64,000 nt of DNA. It comes from an uncultured Blautia sp. GTDB lineage: Bacteria > Bacillota > Clostridia > Lachnospirales > Lachnospiraceae. The notes below the pieces were generated by a model. The model saw only the letters and a list, made by a program, of their open reading frames with translations, did no database searches and was not told where the DNA came from. This document shows, piece after piece, positions 61,592 to 64,000 of the stretch; position 1 is the first letter of the stretch; each line of letters starts with the position of its first letter. Made by a program: the position numbers and the translations under genes. The DNA is taken from assembly GCA_934373235.1 (NCBI GenBank), contig CAKROW010000002.1, positions 1-64,000 on the forward strand, read 5' to 3'.

Positions 61592-64000
61592 ATGGCAAAG
61601 AAAGAGACTATCCCTACCATTATTGACACTCCCGAAGCCCTCACCGCTAAAATGGCTGCTATGAGAGAGGCACAGAAGATTTTTGCGACCTACACTCAGG
61701 AACAGGTAGACAAGATCTTCAAGGCTGCCGCTACTGCTGCTGACAAGATGCGTATCCCGCTTTCCAAGATGGCTGTTGAGGAAACAGGCATGGGTATCAT
61801 GGAAGACAAGGTTATCAAGAACCATTACGCAGCCGAGTATACCTACAATAAATACAAAAACACACGTACCTGTGGTGTTGTAGAAGAGGACAAGGCATTT
61901 GGAATCAAGAAGATCCTTGAGCCGGTTGGACTGATCGCAGCAGTTATCCCGACTACCAACCCTACTTCCACAGCAATCTTCAAATCTCTGATCTGCCTTA
62001 AGACACGTAACGCTATCATCATCAGCCCGCATCCTCGTGCAAAGAAGAGCACCATCGAGGCTGCAAAGGTTGTTCTTGAAGCTGCTGTCGCTGCAGGAGC
62101 ACCGGAAGGCATCATCGGATGGATCGATATTCCAAGCCTTGAGCTGACCAACATGGTTATGCAGAATGCTGACCTGATCCTTGCCACAGGCGGTCCCGGA
62201 ATGGTTAAGGCTGCTTACTCCTCCGGTAAACCGGCATTAGGCGTAGGCCCCGGAAACACTCCTGTGATCATCGATGACAGTGCAGACATCCGCCTGGCAG
62301 TTAACTCCATAATCCATTCCAAGACATTTGACAATGGTATGATCTGTGCTTCCGAGCAGTCTGTAACTGTTCTTGAGAGCATTTACAAAGAAGTAAAAGA
62401 AGAGTTCCTTTACAGAGGATGCTACTTCCTTAAGAAAGATGAGCTTGACAAAGTGAGAAAGACCATCCTCATCAACGGTGCACTGAACGCCAAGATCGTA
62501 GGCCAGAAGGCTGCTACCATTGCTGAAATGGCCGGTGTTACAGTTCCTGCTGAAACCAAGATCCTTATTGGTGAGGTTGAGTCCGTTGATATCAGCGAGG
62601 AATTTGCACATGAGAAGCTTTCCCCTGTACTTGCAATGTACAAGGCCAAAGATTTCGATGATGCCATTGCCAAAGCAGAGCGTCTTGTAGCAGATGGCGG
62701 ATATGGACATACATCTTCTCTCTACATCAATGTAGGCGAGACAGAAAAAATGGACAGATTCGAGGCAGCTATGAAGACCTGCCGTATCCTCATCAATACA
62801 CCTTCCTCTCAGGGTGGTATCGGTGACCTTTACAACTTCAAACTTGCTCCGTCTCTTACACTTGGCTGCGGTTCCTGGGGTGGAAACTCCGTATCCGAAA
62901 ACGTTGGTGTCAAACATCTTCTCAATACTAAAACTGTTGCTGAAAGGAGAGAGAATATGCTCTGGATGAGAACGCCGGAAAAGATTTACTTCAAAAAAGG
63001 CTGTATGCCGGTTGCTCTTGACGAGCTTGGCACTGTTATGCATAAGAAACGCTGCTTCATCGTAACAGACTCCTTCCTTTACAAGAATGGTTACACAAAA
63101 CCGATCGAGGATAAACTGGATGAGATGGGTATCGTACATACATGCTTCTCAGATGTAGCTCCTGACCCGTCCCTTGCTTCTGCAAGAGCTGGTGCAAAAG
63201 CCATGACTGCATTTGAGCCTGACTGCATTATCGCTCTTGGTGGTGGTTCCGCAATGGATGCCGGCAAGATCATGTGGATGCTCTATGAGAATCCGGATGC
63301 AGACTTCTCTGACATGTCTATGGACTTCATGGATATCCGTAAGAGAGTTTATACTTTCCCGAAGATGGGCAAAAAAGCATACTTCGTAGCAATCCCTACA
63401 TCTTCCGGTACAGGTTCTGAGGTTACACCGTTTGCCATCATCACAGATCAGGACACAGGCGTTAAATGGCCTCTGGCTGATTATGAGCTCCTTCCTGATA
63501 TGGCGATCGTAGATACAAACAACATGATGAGTGCACCGAAAGGACTTACCTGTGCTTCCGGTATCGATGTTATGACACATGCTATCGAGGCTTATGTCTC
63601 CATGATGGCTTCTGATTACACAGACGGTCTTGCACTGAAAGCTATCAAGCTGGTATTTGAGTACCTGCCGCGTGCATACAAGAATGGAAACGATGTTGAG
63701 GCAAGAGATCATATGGCTAATGCTTCCTGCATGGCTGGTCTTGCATTTGCAAATGCTTTCCTTGGTGTAAATCACTCCATGGCTCATAAGCTTGGTGCTT
63801 TCCACCATCTGCCACACGGTCTTGCCAACGCAGTTATCCTGACAGACGTTATGCGTTACAATGCTGCTGAAGTTCCTACAAAGATGGGTACATTCCCACA
63901 GTATCAGTATCCGAAAACACTTGCACGTTATGCAGAGATCGGACGTTCTGTAGGTCTTACAGGCAAAGATGACCACGAAGTATTCGAGAAACTTATTGAT
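61592..64000 (+). CDS. adhE: Bifunctional acetaldehyde/alcohol dehydrogenase AdhE (3' end outside the window)
   Basis: 803 codons are present and the frame is still open at the edge; AdhE is usually about 870 aa, so roughly 70 residues are missing. AGGAGGA precedes the ATG. The N-terminal aldehyde dehydrogenase domain (1 to about 440) has catalytic Cys252 in FDNGMICASEQS and the NAD-loop region GVGPGNTPVIIDD. The linker is followed by an iron-dependent alcohol dehydrogenase domain (about 455 on) with GGGSAMDAGK, IPTSSGTGSEVTPFAI, THAIEAYVS, HSMAHKLGAFHHLPHG. It turns acetyl-CoA into ethanol with two NADH and assembles into spirosomes. It is preceded by a long regulated leader. Confidence 0.97.
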   Translation, partial: MAKKETIPTIIDTPEALTAKMAAMREAQKIFATYTQEQVDKIFKAAATAADKMRIPLSKMAVEETGMGIMEDKVIKNHYAAEYTYNKYKNTRTCGVVEEDKAFGIKKILEPVGLIAAVIPTTNPTSTAIFKSLICLKTRNAIIISPHPRAKKSTIEAAKVVLEAAVAAGAPEGIIGWIDIPSLELTNMVMQNADLILATGGPGMVKAAYSSGKPALGVGPGNTPVIIDDSADIRLAVNSIIHSKTFDNGMICASEQSVTVLESIYKEVKEEFLYRGCYFLKKDELDKVRKTILINGALNAKIVGQKAATIAEMAGVTVPAETKILIGEVESVDISEEFAHEKLSPVLAMYKAKDFDDAIAKAERLVADGGYGHTSSLYINVGETEKMDRFEAAMKTCRILINTPSSQGGIGDLYNFKLAPSLTLGCGSWGGNSVSENVGVKHLLNTKTVAERRENMLWMRTPEKIYFKKGCMPVALDELGTVMHKKRCFIVTDSFLYKNGYTKPIEDKLDEMGIVHTCFSDVAPDPSLASARAGAKAMTAFEPDCIIALGGGSAMDAGKIMWMLYENPDADFSDMSMDFMDIRKRVYTFPKMGKKAYFVAIPTSSGTGSEVTPFAIITDQDTGVKWPLADYELLPDMAIVDTNNMMSAPKGLTCASGIDVMTHAIEAYVSMMASDYTDGLALKAIKLVFEYLPRAYKNGNDVEARDHMANASCMAGLAFANAFLGVNHSMAHKLGAFHHLPHGLANAVILTDVMRYNAAEVPTKMGTFPQYQYPKTLARYAEIGRSVGLTGKDDHEVFEKLID

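Noticed and set aside
62237..63976. Minus-strand open frames opposite adhE
   Set aside because: They lie within the adhE coding sequence, which is unbroken for 803 codons; no start signals or domains support them.

Overview
The window looks like a chromosomal segment of an anaerobic gut Firmicute of the family Lachnospiraceae, probably close to Blautia. The supporting signs are fermentative genes (AdhE, L-lactate dehydrogenase), FMN and TPP riboswitches with intrinsic terminators, a YesM/YesN-type carbohydrate locus, strong AGGAGG ribosome binding sites, moderate G+C, and the gene set secA-hpf / prfB-hom-lysC / dapA-dapB / typA. The species call is an inference. I saw no rRNA, tRNA, prophage, insertion sequence or CRISPR array. 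Most genes lie on the minus strand.

Layout. 1-6.6 kb: subtilase, polyphosphate kinase, an ECF sigma/anti-sigma pair with a probable autoregulatory promoter, a GNAT acetyltransferase and a PAP2 phosphatase. 6.6-7.2 kb: decayed remains of a MATE pump and an AraC regulator. 7.2-15.5 kb: zinc alcohol dehydrogenase with a ROK regulator, an unknown protein, a GH120-type beta-xylosidase divergent from an AraC regulator, a NUDIX hydrolase and a MATE pump. 15.6-16.5 kb: ribU behind an FMN riboswitch. 16.6-26.3 kb: a carbohydrate operon of solute-binding protein, two permeases, YesM-like kinase, YesN-like regulator and a very large GH106-like glycosidase. Tandem CATGGATTAT boxes sit ahead of its first gene. 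26.6-28.2 kb: thiC behind a TPP riboswitch. 28.2-34.7 kb: a small ORF, an AraC regulator, an MscS channel, Tex, L-lactate dehydrogenase and a DUF4190 protein.

34.8-43.2 kb is the most interesting part. It is a divergent locus for extracytosolic flavin-based electron transfer. It holds an FMN-binding protein, a NapH-like 4Fe-4S membrane protein and an ApbE FMN transferase. These are followed by a surface protein with a domain like the treponemal Tp47 antigen joined to FIVAR and BIG2 domains, then a protein with four FMN-attachment domains on proline-rich spacers. NusG-domain-II and Gx-transporter genes are transcribed the other way. The control region between the arms holds three TTAG-N6-(C/T)TAA palindromes.

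43.3-58.7 kb is mainly housekeeping: DUF975, DegV, then prfB (with its programmed frameshift)-ACT protein-hom-lysC, a nitrilase-family hydrolase, secA, hpf, a eukaryotic-type HisA, a low-complexity lipoprotein, dapA-dapB, cobO and a two-OB-fold SSB. 58.9-64 kb: typA/bipA and, after an 843-bp control region, adhE, which runs off the right edge. Five copies of a 38-bp palindrome, each abutting the T-tract of a terminator hairpin, are scattered through the window; two lie in the riboswitch leaders of ribU and thiC.
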